NCBI GenBank assembly: GCA_905370345.1
Contig: CAJPKE010000027.1
Span: 1-10,138, forward strand
Reading direction: 5' to 3'
Source: Candidatus Saccharibacteria bacterium UBA6209
Lineage (GTDB): Bacteria; Patescibacteriota; Saccharimonadia; Saccharimonadales; Saccharimonadaceae
Length of the DNA: 10,138 bases
The notes below the pieces were generated by a model. The model had not been told where the DNA came from. It saw only the letters and a program-made list of their open reading frames with translations, and made no database searches. This document shows positions 1 to 6,548 of this stretch, piece after piece (within the stretch, counting starts at the first letter, position 1; every line of letters starts with the position of its first letter). A program made the translations under genes and the position numbers.

Positions 1-1113
1 CCACTAAATGATAGTACTCATTGGAACACGGAACCTGTTTGGCGCGATGAGTTTAATGGCACGTCATTAGACACAGATTCTTGGAATATATACGCCAGTG
101 GATGGAACGCTAATAACGTCCAGAGTTGCTACAGTAGAAGTGAAGAAAATGTGAATGTTAAAAACGGCAGTCTAAACTTAGTAGGACTATATAAGCCCGG
201 CGCGCGCTGCAAAGGAAATGAAAAAAGCGGCAACTTCACCTCTGGATTCGTAGAAACGAAGGGTAAGAAGTCTTGGACTTACGGCTACATCGAGGCTCGC
301 ATAAAAATGCCAAATAATAAGAGCACCTGGCCTGGTTTTTGGATGAGTCCTGATAAACCTACATATGGCAGTTGGCCTCGCAGTGGTGAAATTGACATCG
401 TGGAAACTAAAGGTTCTAACTTAGATTACGCTGCCTCAGACGCTCACTGGGGACTTTCAACATACAATAAAAAACATGCTCAAGGCAAGGATTTGCCAGC
501 TGGATTCAAAGATACCACTCAGTGGCACACTTACGGCGTAAAATGGACTGAAGGAAAATTGGAATATTACATTGACGGCGTAAAGTTCCACACTGTCAAC
601 GGATTCGATCAGCCAAACGCAGCGAACGCGCCTTATGGTCCGTTTGATCAACCATTCTTCTTGCGTCTTAACTTGGCAATCGGCGGTGATTACATCGACG
701 GTAAAGGCAGTAAATGGTCAAACGCCTACAACGCCCTAGCTAAATATCCAAAGTCATTCCCAGCAACTATGTCAATCGATTATGTCCGCGTATACGAAAG
801 GCGAACAGCTAAGGAAATAAACGTGCCAGATAACAATTTGCGCACTCAACTTAATAAAAAATTGTCAGCAGTACTTAGCACTAATCGTAAAGACGATCAA
901 AAAATCACTGACGTAGAGTTGGAAAAATTGACAGACCTTAACCTGGATGCAGCCGACAACGCATCAGAAGCAGAAAAAATTCACGATTTAACAGGCTTAG
1001 AGGCGGCTAAAAACCTTAAGACTTTATCTCTTAAGAACAACTCCGTCTTCGACCTAAGAGCAGTTTCTAACATCAAATCTCTAAAGTCAATAAGCCTAAC
1101 GATTAATCGCTAA
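1..1113 (+). CDS. Secreted GH16 family (laminarinase-like) glycoside hydrolase with short LRR tail, 5'-partial
   Basis: The frame is open from base 1, so the start lies upstream; 370 residues are visible. By comparison with the paralogue at 1302-3107 about 45 N-terminal residues, including the export signal, are missing. The GH16 fold is clear: VWRDEF near residue 13, GYIEARIKMP, STWPGFWMSP, then the catalytic ExDxxE motif EIDIVE with Glu130, Asp132 and Glu135 (388-405), HTYGVKW, LNLAIGG and SIDYVRVYE. In GH16 the first Glu is the nucleophile and the last the acid/base. Beta-1,3- or mixed-linkage glucan is the usual substrate class, but specificity cannot be read here. Cys43 and Cys70 of the fragment are spaced as in the paralogue and could form a disulfide. 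After the enzyme come an internalin-like cap (ITDVELEKLTDL) and about two leucine-rich repeats. The protein then stops without stalk, sorting signal or membrane anchor, so it is probably released rather than wall-bound. A terminator follows at once. Confidence 0.9.
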   Translation, partial: PLNDSTHWNTEPVWRDEFNGTSLDTDSWNIYASGWNANNVQSCYSRSEENVNVKNGSLNLVGLYKPGARCKGNEKSGNFTSGFVETKGKKSWTYGYIEARIKMPNNKSTWPGFWMSPDKPTYGSWPRSGEIDIVETKGSNLDYAASDAHWGLSTYNKKHAQGKDLPAGFKDTTQWHTYGVKWTEGKLEYYIDGVKFHTVNGFDQPNAANAPYGPFDQPFFLRLNLAIGGDYIDGKGSKWSNAYNALAKYPKSFPATMSIDYVRVYERRTAKEINVPDNNLRTQLNKKLSAVLSTNRKDDQKITDVELEKLTDLNLDAADNASEAEKIHDLTGLEAAKNLKTLSLKNNSVFDLRAVSNIKSLKSISLTINR

Positions 1114-1133
1114 TTAGCTCAGGCGTTTACAGG

Positions 1134-1173
1134 AAAATTGTCATCTCATTATGGGGTGGCAATTTTTTATTTC
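1134..1173 (+). terminator. Intrinsic terminator of the first GH16 gene
   Basis: A 14-bp stem (arms 1134-1147 and 1153-1166, several G-U pairs) with a 5-nt ATTAT loop runs into a T-rich tail. It starts 20 nt after the stop codon. It resembles the terminator after the second GH16 gene. Confidence 0.85.
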
Positions 1174-1212
1174 AGCTTAAAACCTCAGTATTCAGTATTT
1201 CCACAGCTCTGT

Positions 1213-1221
1213 TGTTAAAAT
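1213..1221 (+). promoter_or_regulatory. Possible extended -10 promoter for the second GH16 gene
   Basis: TGTTAAAAT matches an extended -10 (TGn plus TAAAAT). It lies in the 188-bp gap between the terminator-bounded first gene and the second gene, where a promoter is needed. No convincing -35 is seen, and other AT-rich hexamers nearby are possible, so this is tentative. Confidence 0.25.
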
Positions 1222-1301
1222 AACTACATAATATTCTTTACTTTTATTCCGCTTATTGTTACACTAGCGATGGATAAAAAATATTTGGGAGAAAACAAAA
1301 A

Positions 1302-3107
1302 ATGTTAATAAAAAGACGTTTTTTTAATACAAAAGTTAAAATAGTAACTGCGGTAATGACTGTTAGTGTTCTTGTTGGTGGGGCATTATTTACTCTGCCA
1401 ATGGACAACGCCAAAGGTGTAGGAAGTCCATATCCGCCAACAGATAGTGAAAACTGGAATCCAGAACCTGTTTGGCGTGACGAGTTTGACGGAAATTCGC
1501 TAGATGGGACCAAATGGACAGCTCTTAATGGCGGATGGAAAGATGAAAACCAACAAGTTCGAAGCTGCTACACGAGATCAGATGAAAACATCAATGTCAG
1601 TGGCGGTAGCTTAAATCTGATTGGACTACATAAACCAGGAGCAACCTGTACTGGCGGTAACACTAAAACTGGTGACTTCACTTCCGGATTCGTACAGACG
1701 AAAAATAAGGCATATTTTAAATATGGCTACATCGAGGCTCGCATAAAAATGCCAAAGAATAAGAGTACCTGGCCTGGTTTTTGGATGAGTCCTAATAACT
1801 CTCCGTACGGTCCTGGTTGGCCTGATTGGGGCGAGATCGACATCGTAGAGGCAAAAGGCTCTAATCGCCAATTCGCTGCATCCGACGCACACTGGCGAGA
1901 CAAGAATACACCGACCGGTCAAACTGGTAGTCACAGAAACCGCCAAGGAGTTATTCCATCAAGTAAGTTCGGCACTAATGATACTACGGAGTGGCACACA
2001 TACGGCGTAAAATGGACTGAAGGAAAACTTGAATACTTCATTGACGGCGAGCTACATCACACAATTACCGAATTTAAGAATTCAAACTCCACAGGAAGTC
2101 CTAATGGACCATTTGATCAAGACTTCTTCTTGCGACTTAACTTAGCCATTGGCGGCAACTACATTGATTCGCCATGGGATGATCCTAACAGCTCAGTAGG
2201 AGCTGCAAACGGAGAGGGCTTCCCAGCAACTATGTCAATCGACTACGTCCGCGTGTACGAAATGCGAAAACCCAAAGAGGTTGAAATCAGAAGCGTGGTA
2301 CTGCGCAAGTTGCTTAATGAAAAGCTAGGAGAAAAACTTGGTACAACTCGTACAGCAAATCAAAAAATTACTGACGTAGAGTTGGAAAAATTGACAGACC
2401 TTGAATTAATTAATAATGGTGCCCCATACATTTTCGAATTAAACGGAATAGAAGCTGCTAAGAATCTTCAGAGCTTGGTGTTAGAAAACAACTATGTCGA
2501 GGACCTAAGCCCACTATCTGGATTAACCTCCCTAAGGACTCTATCTCTAAAAAGGAATTCCATCACCGATATAAGTCCGCTAGCTGGATTAACATCCCTA
2601 ACTTCCCTACATCTTGAAGATCAGCGTGCTGCGATTGAACCTAACGACAAATCGTTTGCTTCACCGCTGAAGGATTTTGCAGGAAACACGATTCCTGTAA
2701 TCGACTCAGCGAAAGTCATTAACGACACGGCAATTCCTGGAAATATTAAGATACTATCACCACCCAACTACACAGCGAATGACGTAGATGTTTTTTGGAC
2801 AAGCAATGTAACAATCGGAGCAGCTTCAACTACGTTTAGTGGCGAGCTAACTATCGACACATCATCGATCCCTAGGACGGGTCAACCGCAGCCACAGCCT
2901 CAGCCACAGCCGCAGCCGCAGCCTCAGCCACAGCCGCAGCCTCAGCCACAGCCACAGCCTGGAAATCCGTCAGCTGCCGCTCATAATCCAGCTAATAAGC
3001 CTCAGAATGCTGTAAGCGGACTACTCGCAAACACAGGATTTAATGCCTTCTTAGGTGTTATCGCCACCCTAGCATTAGTTGCCGCAGGACTATTCATTCT
3101 ACGCTAA
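1302..3107 (+). CDS. Surface GH16 (laminarinase-like) hydrolase with LRRs, QP stalk and LANTG sorting signal
   Basis: Complete 601-residue protein. The start ATG is preceded by GGGAG at 1287-1291 (10 nt spacing). Residues 1-33 are a basic then hydrophobic export segment. GH16 spans about 50-325: VWRDEF, GYIEARIKMP, WPGFWMSP, catalytic EIDIVE with Glu178, Asp180 and Glu183, HTYGVKW, LNLAIGG, SIDYVRVYE. Cys89 and Cys116 are the only cysteines and probably pair outside the cell. An LRR cap (about 330-370) and roughly three 22-residue internalin-type repeats (SPLSGLTSL, SPLAGLTSL) follow to about 445. Then come an Ig-like LRR-adjacent stretch, a (QP)13 stalk (residues 528-553) and LANTG at 575-579 with a hydrophobic helix and terminal Arg. 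This resembles an LPxTG signal but fits the LAxTG type recognised by class E sortases, so wall or sortase-mediated anchoring is inferred. The LRRs may bind a partner surface while the enzyme cuts a beta-glucan; the substrate is unknown. It is the tandem paralogue of the upstream gene. Confidence 0.93.
   Translation: MLIKRRFFNTKVKIVTAVMTVSVLVGGALFTLPMDNAKGVGSPYPPTDSENWNPEPVWRDEFDGNSLDGTKWTALNGGWKDENQQVRSCYTRSDENINVSGGSLNLIGLHKPGATCTGGNTKTGDFTSGFVQTKNKAYFKYGYIEARIKMPKNKSTWPGFWMSPNNSPYGPGWPDWGEIDIVEAKGSNRQFAASDAHWRDKNTPTGQTGSHRNRQGVIPSSKFGTNDTTEWHTYGVKWTEGKLEYFIDGELHHTITEFKNSNSTGSPNGPFDQDFFLRLNLAIGGNYIDSPWDDPNSSVGAANGEGFPATMSIDYVRVYEMRKPKEVEIRSVVLRKLLNEKLGEKLGTTRTANQKITDVELEKLTDLELINNGAPYIFELNGIEAAKNLQSLVLENNYVEDLSPLSGLTSLRTLSLKRNSITDISPLAGLTSLTSLHLEDQRAAIEPNDKSFASPLKDFAGNTIPVIDSAKVINDTAIPGNIKILSPPNYTANDVDVFWTSNVTIGAASTTFSGELTIDTSSIPRTGQPQPQPQPQPQPQPQPQPQPQPQPQPGNPSAAAHNPANKPQNAVSGLLANTGFNAFLGVIATLALVAAGLFILR
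2883..2960 (+). repeat. (Gln-Pro)13 coding repeat, cell-surface stalk
   Basis: Thirteen consecutive Gln-Pro codon pairs (CAR CCN, 6-bp unit with varied third bases) lie between the Ig-like region and the sorting signal. Such Pro-rich extended spacers usually lift a domain away from the cell wall. The repetitive DNA could change copy number in 6-bp steps without breaking the frame. Confidence 0.95.
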
Positions 3108-3120
3108 CCAGAGGCTACAT

Positions 3121-3158
3121 AAAATTACCACCCCGTGATGAGGTGGTAATTTTTTATT
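3121..3158 (+). terminator. Intrinsic terminator of the second GH16 gene
   Basis: A perfect 12-bp stem (3121-3132 with 3142-3153) with a 9-nt loop is followed by a T-rich run. It begins 13 nt after the stop codon and is similar in sequence to the terminator at 1134-1173. Confidence 0.88.
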
Positions 3159-3215
3159 CATTTTCTACCAGCCGAACATATGAGTAGCCGTCTACAGCGG
3201 TATAACCGCAAAAAC

Positions 3216-3251
3216 AATAAAAAAGACCTCAACTATACTTGTTGAAGTCTT
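3216..3251 (-). terminator. Intrinsic terminator of tRNA-Asn
   Basis: On the minus strand an 11-bp stem (arms 3241-3251 and 3223-3233, one T-G wobble) with a 7-nt loop is followed by six T (3224-3219). Read on the plus strand the wobble becomes a C-A mismatch and there is no T tract, so the minus direction is favoured. It lies 12 nt downstream of the tRNA 3' end. Confidence 0.8.
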
Positions 3252-3262
3252 AAAATTCGATT

Positions 3263-3337
3263 TGGCTCCGGGGGCGGGGTTCGAACCCGCGGCCTATTGG
3301 TTAACAGCCAACCGCTCTACCGCTGAGCTACCCCGGA
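3263..3337 (-). tRNA. tRNA-Asn (anticodon GTT)
   Basis: Minus-strand cloverleaf: acceptor stem TCCGGGG (3337-3331) pairs with CCCCGGA (3273-3267), discriminator G, and a genome-encoded CCA at 3265-3263. The D-arm begins TAGCTCAGCGGTAGAGC. The anticodon loop CTGTTAA (3307-3301) carries GTT, complementary to plus-strand AAC at 3303-3305, so it decodes Asn codons. The T arm is GCGGG, TTCGAAC, CCCGC. It is 72 nt without CCA. It stands alone between its own promoter and terminator. Confidence 0.97.
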
Positions 3338-3348
3338 ATATGTCTTGT

Positions 3349-3377
3349 ATTATAGCGAGTTTTTGAATAGTTGTAAA
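3349..3377 (-). promoter_or_regulatory. Promoter of tRNA-Asn
   Basis: On the minus strand TTTACA (3377-3372) is separated by 17 bp from a consensus TATAAT (3354-3349). The -10 lies 11 nt upstream of the mature tRNA 5' end, as expected. The -35 begins one base after the stop codon of the LexA-like gene, so the tRNA need not depend on that gene's transcript. Confidence 0.75.
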
Positions 3378-3378
3378 G

Positions 3379-3711
3379 TTACTGACGGACAATTTCCAAT
3401 GCTTTTTTTAAAATCTCCACTTCCGAGCGTGATTTTTCGTCGTCCTCGGCTTCTCTCTTCTTAATTTCTTTCGCTAAATTTTGCCACCAAACTTCTTTTT
3501 TCTCACTGCTCAGCGTCAAAGATCTAACTTCGCCGTCCTGCTTCTCTAAAAATCCCGCAGCCACCAAATTATCAACATGTTTTGCTACCGTCGACACCGA
3601 TTTATAGCCCAAGGCGCGCATAATTTCCCGAAGCGTCGGACTATAGCCATTGCCCTTTATAAACCCATCGATAAAATCCAACATTATTTTTTGCTTTTTC
3701 GTAAGTTTCAT
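3379..3711 (-). CDS. LexA-type winged-helix DNA-binding protein lacking the S24 peptidase domain
   Basis: A 110-residue protein from the ATG at 3711-3709. Residues 1-66 match the LexA N-terminal winged helix: LTKKQKIMLDFI, NGYSPTLREIMRALGY, SVSTVAKHVDNLVAAGFLEK and a VRSLTL wing. LexA proteins are near 200 residues and carry a self-cleaving Ser/Lys protease. Here the rest (about 70-110) is a short, highly charged helical tail with no Ala-Gly cleavage site or catalytic Ser/Lys region. It therefore should not respond to RecA by self-cleavage, and an SOS role is doubtful. The tail may dimerise. An in-frame ATG at 3729 is possible but lies upstream of the TATACT -10 (3723-3718); TATACT plus 6 nt plus ATG favours the 3711 start and a leaderless mRNA. 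It is divergent from the polysaccharide operon, which it may control. This is inference from position. Confidence 0.85.
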   Translation of the reverse strand: MKLTKKQKIMLDFIDGFIKGNGYSPTLREIMRALGYKSVSTVAKHVDNLVAAGFLEKQDGEVRSLTLSSEKKEVWWQNLAKEIKKREAEDDEKSRSEVEILKKALEIVRQ

Positions 3712-3717
3712 ATCTAA

Positions 3718-3723
3718 AGTATA
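3718..3723 (-). promoter_or_regulatory. -10 box of the LexA-like gene (leaderless type)
   Basis: Minus-strand TATACT is followed by TTAGAT and then the ATG at 3711. A start 7 nt after the -10 would fall on the A of that ATG, and no Shine-Dalgarno is visible. The predicted -35 position (3746-3741) is poor and overlaps the ligase start codon. Confidence 0.6.
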
Positions 3724-3733
3724 CACCATACGC

Positions 3734-3739
3734 TATACT
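3734..3739 (+). promoter_or_regulatory. -10 box of the polysaccharide operon (leaderless type)
   Basis: TATACT is followed by TAAAAT and the ATG at 3746, placing the likely transcription start on the start codon. No Shine-Dalgarno is present. The expected -35 region (about 3711-3716) overlaps the LexA-like start codon and is not consensus, so activation or weak use is possible. Confidence 0.6.
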
Positions 3740-3745
3740 TAAAAT

Positions 3746-5143
3746 ATGGCAAAAAAATATATTAACGACGTTCGATTCTGGCTATTGGCGATTATTATTT
3801 TTGGCGGCGGCTTCGCTCTGCACCCCAGTATCGGTTTATCAATTCTGAATTTCCCGTCACTGCGCATAGGATTATATCAAATCATTGCCGTAAGCCTACT
3901 GTTATTTTCCTTGCCCTTGCTACTTAAAAAACGCCAAGAATTGTTGAAAAACCGATGGCTAATCGGCGGATTTTTGGCAATTTTTATCGCCATCACCGTC
4001 GGAATATTTTTCGCAGAAACACGCCTGCGCACCGCGTTATATTCATTGTCGCTATTATTCTTACTCACCGTCGGATTATCTGCTGGCTTAATTTACAGCG
4101 AATTGTCAAAATCAGAAAAACGTAAACTCATCAATGTCGGATTATGGAGCGGGCTGGTTTTTGGGATTTTAGCGATTATTCAGCTCATCGTCGCCACTTT
4201 TGAACCAACAGGGTTTGGTACGCTTTGCGCTGGTTGTAAGGCCGACGTTTTTGGGTTTCCACGAATCAATTTATTCGCCGCCGAACCTCAGTTCTTCGCC
4301 AATTCTCTACTTCCAGCATTCTTCCTTGCGCTCTTTCAATCAAAATCTCGCTTAGCCAAATTTAGCCTATTTTTCACAACTCTCGCCATATCTTTAACAT
4401 TTTCCCGTGGCGGATTTTTGGCAATTTTTATCGCCATCACAGCCTTATTGATAATCGCTTTCATAAAACGAATTGACATATCTTTCATTCGTAAAAAACT
4501 TCCAATCATCTTCGCTGGATTATTACTCGGATTCGCCTTATTATTCTCATCAGCCAACATTAAATATGCCAACACGCCTTTCATTGCGCACAATACCTTC
4601 GTCAGTATGGTTGATCAATTATCTCTCGGGAAAATTAAGATTCCGCAAAAATCCGTCACCAAAAATCCGTCACCAAAACCCGCCGAAAACATTCCACCAA
4701 TCAACAATTCTTTCCAGCCCGCTGGTTTCGTTGAAGCTTCCGCCAACGACAGACTTAGCGCTAGTGACTTAGCCATAAAATCTTGGCTGTCATCGCCGCG
4801 AACATTCTTCTTTGGTGTTGGACTCGGCAACCTCGGTAATTTCATCCAAAAACACCTTCACGTAAACGTCCCAGCGGACCAAACGGTCTATGTTTTTTAC
4901 ATATTATTACTCAGCGGCTTAGGAATCATCGGGCTATTCGCCCTTCTAATTGTCCCGTTGATAATTATATTTTTCGCCATAAAAAACATCCGTAAAATTA
5001 AAGCTCAATTTATCTTATCTCTAACCATCGCGATGTTTGTGCATTTTTGGTTTTTTGGCAGTTTTATAAATACGATTCATTGTTTTGCTATAATCGGCAT
5101 ATTTTTGTATAATTACCCCAGAGATTATGCGGAAAAAGTCTGA
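3746..5143 (+). CDS. O-antigen ligase/polymerase-like (Wzy_C family) multi-pass membrane protein
   Basis: A 465-residue protein with about ten hydrophobic helices and a large extracytoplasmic loop near residues 268-380. Family hallmarks are the FSRGGFLA segment at 219-226 and FFGVGLGNLGNF in the loop at 355-366. The family joins or polymerises lipid-linked glycans on the outer face of the membrane; in a monoderm-like cell the acceptor would be wall or lipid rather than LPS. Which of the two it does cannot be told. The loop also holds CAGC (161-164) and a Pro-rich stretch (300-325). It is first in a four-gene operon and overlaps the next gene by 17 nt. Oddities: an exact 32-nt internal direct repeat encoding GGFLAIFIAIT twice, and a 14-bp tandem repeat in the Pro-rich loop that could slip out of frame. 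The start is fixed by the TATACT-N6-ATG promoter. Confidence 0.82.
   Translation: MAKKYINDVRFWLLAIIIFGGGFALHPSIGLSILNFPSLRIGLYQIIAVSLLLFSLPLLLKKRQELLKNRWLIGGFLAIFIAITVGIFFAETRLRTALYSLSLLFLLTVGLSAGLIYSELSKSEKRKLINVGLWSGLVFGILAIIQLIVATFEPTGFGTLCAGCKADVFGFPRINLFAAEPQFFANSLLPAFFLALFQSKSRLAKFSLFFTTLAISLTFSRGGFLAIFIAITALLIIAFIKRIDISFIRKKLPIIFAGLLLGFALLFSSANIKYANTPFIAHNTFVSMVDQLSLGKIKIPQKSVTKNPSPKPAENIPPINNSFQPAGFVEASANDRLSASDLAIKSWLSSPRTFFFGVGLGNLGNFIQKHLHVNVPADQTVYVFYILLLSGLGIIGLFALLIVPLIIIFFAIKNIRKIKAQFILSLTIAMFVHFWFFGSFINTIHCFAIIGIFLYNYPRDYAEKV
3965..3996 (+). repeat. 32-bp exact direct repeat, copy 1
   Basis: Identical to 4409-4440. Both copies are in the same reading frame and encode the membrane segment GGFLAIFIAIT at residues 74-84. 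The flanking bases differ on both sides. Confidence 0.95.
4409..4440 (+). repeat. 32-bp exact direct repeat, copy 2
   Basis: Second copy, encoding residues 222-232 next to the conserved SRG motif. The copies are 444 bp (148 codons) apart, so recombination between them would remove an in-frame segment. Confidence 0.95.
4647..4674 (+). repeat. Two tandem 14-bp units, frameshift-prone
   Basis: AAAAATCCGTCACC occurs twice in direct succession. The unit is not a multiple of three, so the two copies are read in different frames (KSVT, then NPSP). Loss or gain of one unit would frameshift the ligase-like gene inside its outer loop. Confidence 0.9.
5085..5113 (+). promoter_or_regulatory. Possible internal promoter ahead of the phosphoglycosyl transferase gene
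   Basis: TTGCTA (5085-5090) is separated by 17 bp from a consensus TATAAT (5108-5113), with 13 nt to the ATG at 5127. It lies inside the 3' end of the ligase-like gene. AT-rich sequence makes chance matches likely. Confidence 0.35.
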
Positions 5144-6548
5144 TTTTTACTTCAAAATTGTTCTGGTCGTTCTTGATATCATAGCTTTATTAAGCGCATT
5201 TACTATTGCCTATATTTTGCGAATTTCCCTGGATCCTAGACCATTCCATATCAGCATCAATGCTATGGATTTTATCACCTCCATTTTTATGACGCTGCCG
5301 TTGTGGATCGTGATGTTCTACTTCTTTGGTCTATACGACCGAGAGGTTTACACACACCCATTGCGAAACTTTGGACAAATACTTTTGGCGTCAATAACTG
5401 GAATTATGATTATGATTTCTGTGGCGTTCTTTACTAATACCCCACTATTCCCAGCCAAACTTGTCGCGGTTTACGCCACCGGAATTGGCTTCATCTTACT
5501 AATGATTTTCCGCAGCGCCGCCAATATTGTTCGTCTAAAACTATTAAAACGCGGCTTGGGTGCGCGCCGTGTTATATTAATTGGCAATTGTGACTTAACT
5601 CACGTTTTGGCTGATTTTATAGAAACTAATCCGTTAACTGGCTTTAAGATTAGCGGAATTGTTGCGCAAACCCAGTTCATTCCTATTGAATTAAAAAAGC
5701 TTCGACGCTCGTCATTAGAATCGGCGCTCACCATGGATAAAATTGACGTTATCATCCAAACCGACTCAAAAAACGTTAGCGAACATTATCAAATTGCCCA
5801 GAAACATTATCTGGATTTCTATCAAGCGCCGGAATTCGACGGAATTATGACCACCAAACACACTATTGATATCATCGACTCCGTGCCGCTAATTCACACT
5901 CATCCAACACCGCTAATGGGCTATGGGCGAATTGTGAAGCGTATTATGGATGTTGTAGGCGGGACAATTGGGATTATCATCGCCTCGCCAATTATGCTTT
6001 TGGTGGCAATTGCCGTAAAAATCAGCGACCCAGCAGGACCGATTTTAATGCACGGCAAACAACAGAAACGTCTCACTCGTTATAATCGACCGTTTAAGGT
6101 CTACAAATTCCGCTCACATTACGCAAAGTTTGATGGCAAAACCGACGAAGAAGTGTTTCGAATGGTCGGTAAGCCTGAGTTAATTGAAGAATACCGTAAA
6201 AACGGCGACAAACTTGATCATGATTTTCGCGTGACGCCAGTTGGTCGATTCATTCGTCGCTTCAGTCTTGATGAATTACCGCAATTATTCAACGTCGTAA
6301 AGGGCGACATCAGCCTAGTCGGACCGCGAGCGCTAGTGCCACACGAATTAAGCGCCTACGACAAAAAACATGTTTTATTAGCGGTCAAATCAGGACTCAC
6401 TGGACTTGCAGTAGTGTCTGGTCGACGCAGTATCAGCTTTGAAGAGCGTCGACGAATCGACTTATATTACGTCCAGAACTGGAGTATCTGGCTAGATATC
6501 ACGATTTTATTAAAAACCTGCTTGGTTATTTTCCAGAAAGATAATTAA
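5127..6548 (+). CDS. Polyprenyl-phosphate sugar-1-phosphate transferase (WbaP/WcaJ-type, large monotopic PGT)
   Basis: A 473-residue protein. It should transfer a sugar-1-phosphate from a nucleotide sugar to undecaprenyl phosphate, the first membrane step of surface glycan assembly. Residues 9-128 hold four membrane helices. About 145-255 is a Rossmann-like CoA-binding-type domain. The C-terminal bacterial sugar transferase domain starts with KRIMDVVGG (271-279) and a re-entrant helix with Pro288. KVYKFRS (324-330), VGRFIRRFSLDELPQLFNV with the catalytic Asp382-Glu383 pair, and GDISLVGPR (393-401) follow. The usual GLWQVSGR is GLAVVSGR here (426-433). Length is normal for the three-part architecture. 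It begins inside the ligase-like gene (17-nt overlap), and its stop shares one base with the next ATG (TAATG), implying translational coupling. The sugar is undetermined: galactose, glucose or a modified hexose are all family options. Confidence 0.93.
   Translation: MRKKSDFYFKIVLVVLDIIALLSAFTIAYILRISLDPRPFHISINAMDFITSIFMTLPLWIVMFYFFGLYDREVYTHPLRNFGQILLASITGIMIMISVAFFTNTPLFPAKLVAVYATGIGFILLMIFRSAANIVRLKLLKRGLGARRVILIGNCDLTHVLADFIETNPLTGFKISGIVAQTQFIPIELKKLRRSSLESALTMDKIDVIIQTDSKNVSEHYQIAQKHYLDFYQAPEFDGIMTTKHTIDIIDSVPLIHTHPTPLMGYGRIVKRIMDVVGGTIGIIIASPIMLLVAIAVKISDPAGPILMHGKQQKRLTRYNRPFKVYKFRSHYAKFDGKTDEEVFRMVGKPELIEEYRKNGDKLDHDFRVTPVGRFIRRFSLDELPQLFNVVKGDISLVGPRALVPHELSAYDKKHVLLAVKSGLTGLAVVSGRRSISFEERRRIDLYYVQNWSIWLDITILLKTCLVIFQKDN

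Larger units (their letters stand above)
3717..3740. promoter_or_regulatory. Inverted repeat between divergent genes, candidate operator
   Basis: AAGTATA (3717-3723) and TATACTT (3734-3740) are perfect 7-bp inverted arms with a 10-bp spacer. They contain both opposed -10 boxes, so a repressor bound here would block both directions. The neighbouring winged-helix protein is the obvious candidate ligand. The symmetry may instead simply reflect two -10 elements facing away from each other. Confidence 0.4.

Noticed and set aside
151..1113. GTG at 151 as the start of the first GH16 gene
   Set aside because: The frame is open to base 1 and encodes conserved GH16 sequence (VWRDEF) upstream, matching the paralogue, so the real start is outside the window.
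1626..1946. Minus-strand reading frame inside the second GH16 gene, and similar frames opposite the glycosyltransferase and ligase genes
   Set aside because: They are opposite strongly conserved coding sequence, have no ribosome site or recognisable domain, and some simply mirror the 32-bp repeat.
2883..2960. Short regular repeats that might be a CRISPR array
   Set aside because: A 6-bp unit coding for Gln-Pro in frame, with no spacers.
3197..3209. Small hairpin GCGGT-ATA-ACCGC as a terminator
   Set aside because: Only 5 bp with a 3-nt loop and no T tract on either side; better terminators lie on both flanks.
3263..3337. tRNA-Asn as an integration site of a mobile element
   Set aside because: No integrase, no duplicated tRNA 3' end and no flanking direct repeats in the window.
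3712..3729. ATG 3729 as the start of the LexA-like gene
   Set aside because: It lies upstream of the well-spaced TATACT -10 and adds residues outside the LexA domain. It stays possible if transcription starts further upstream.
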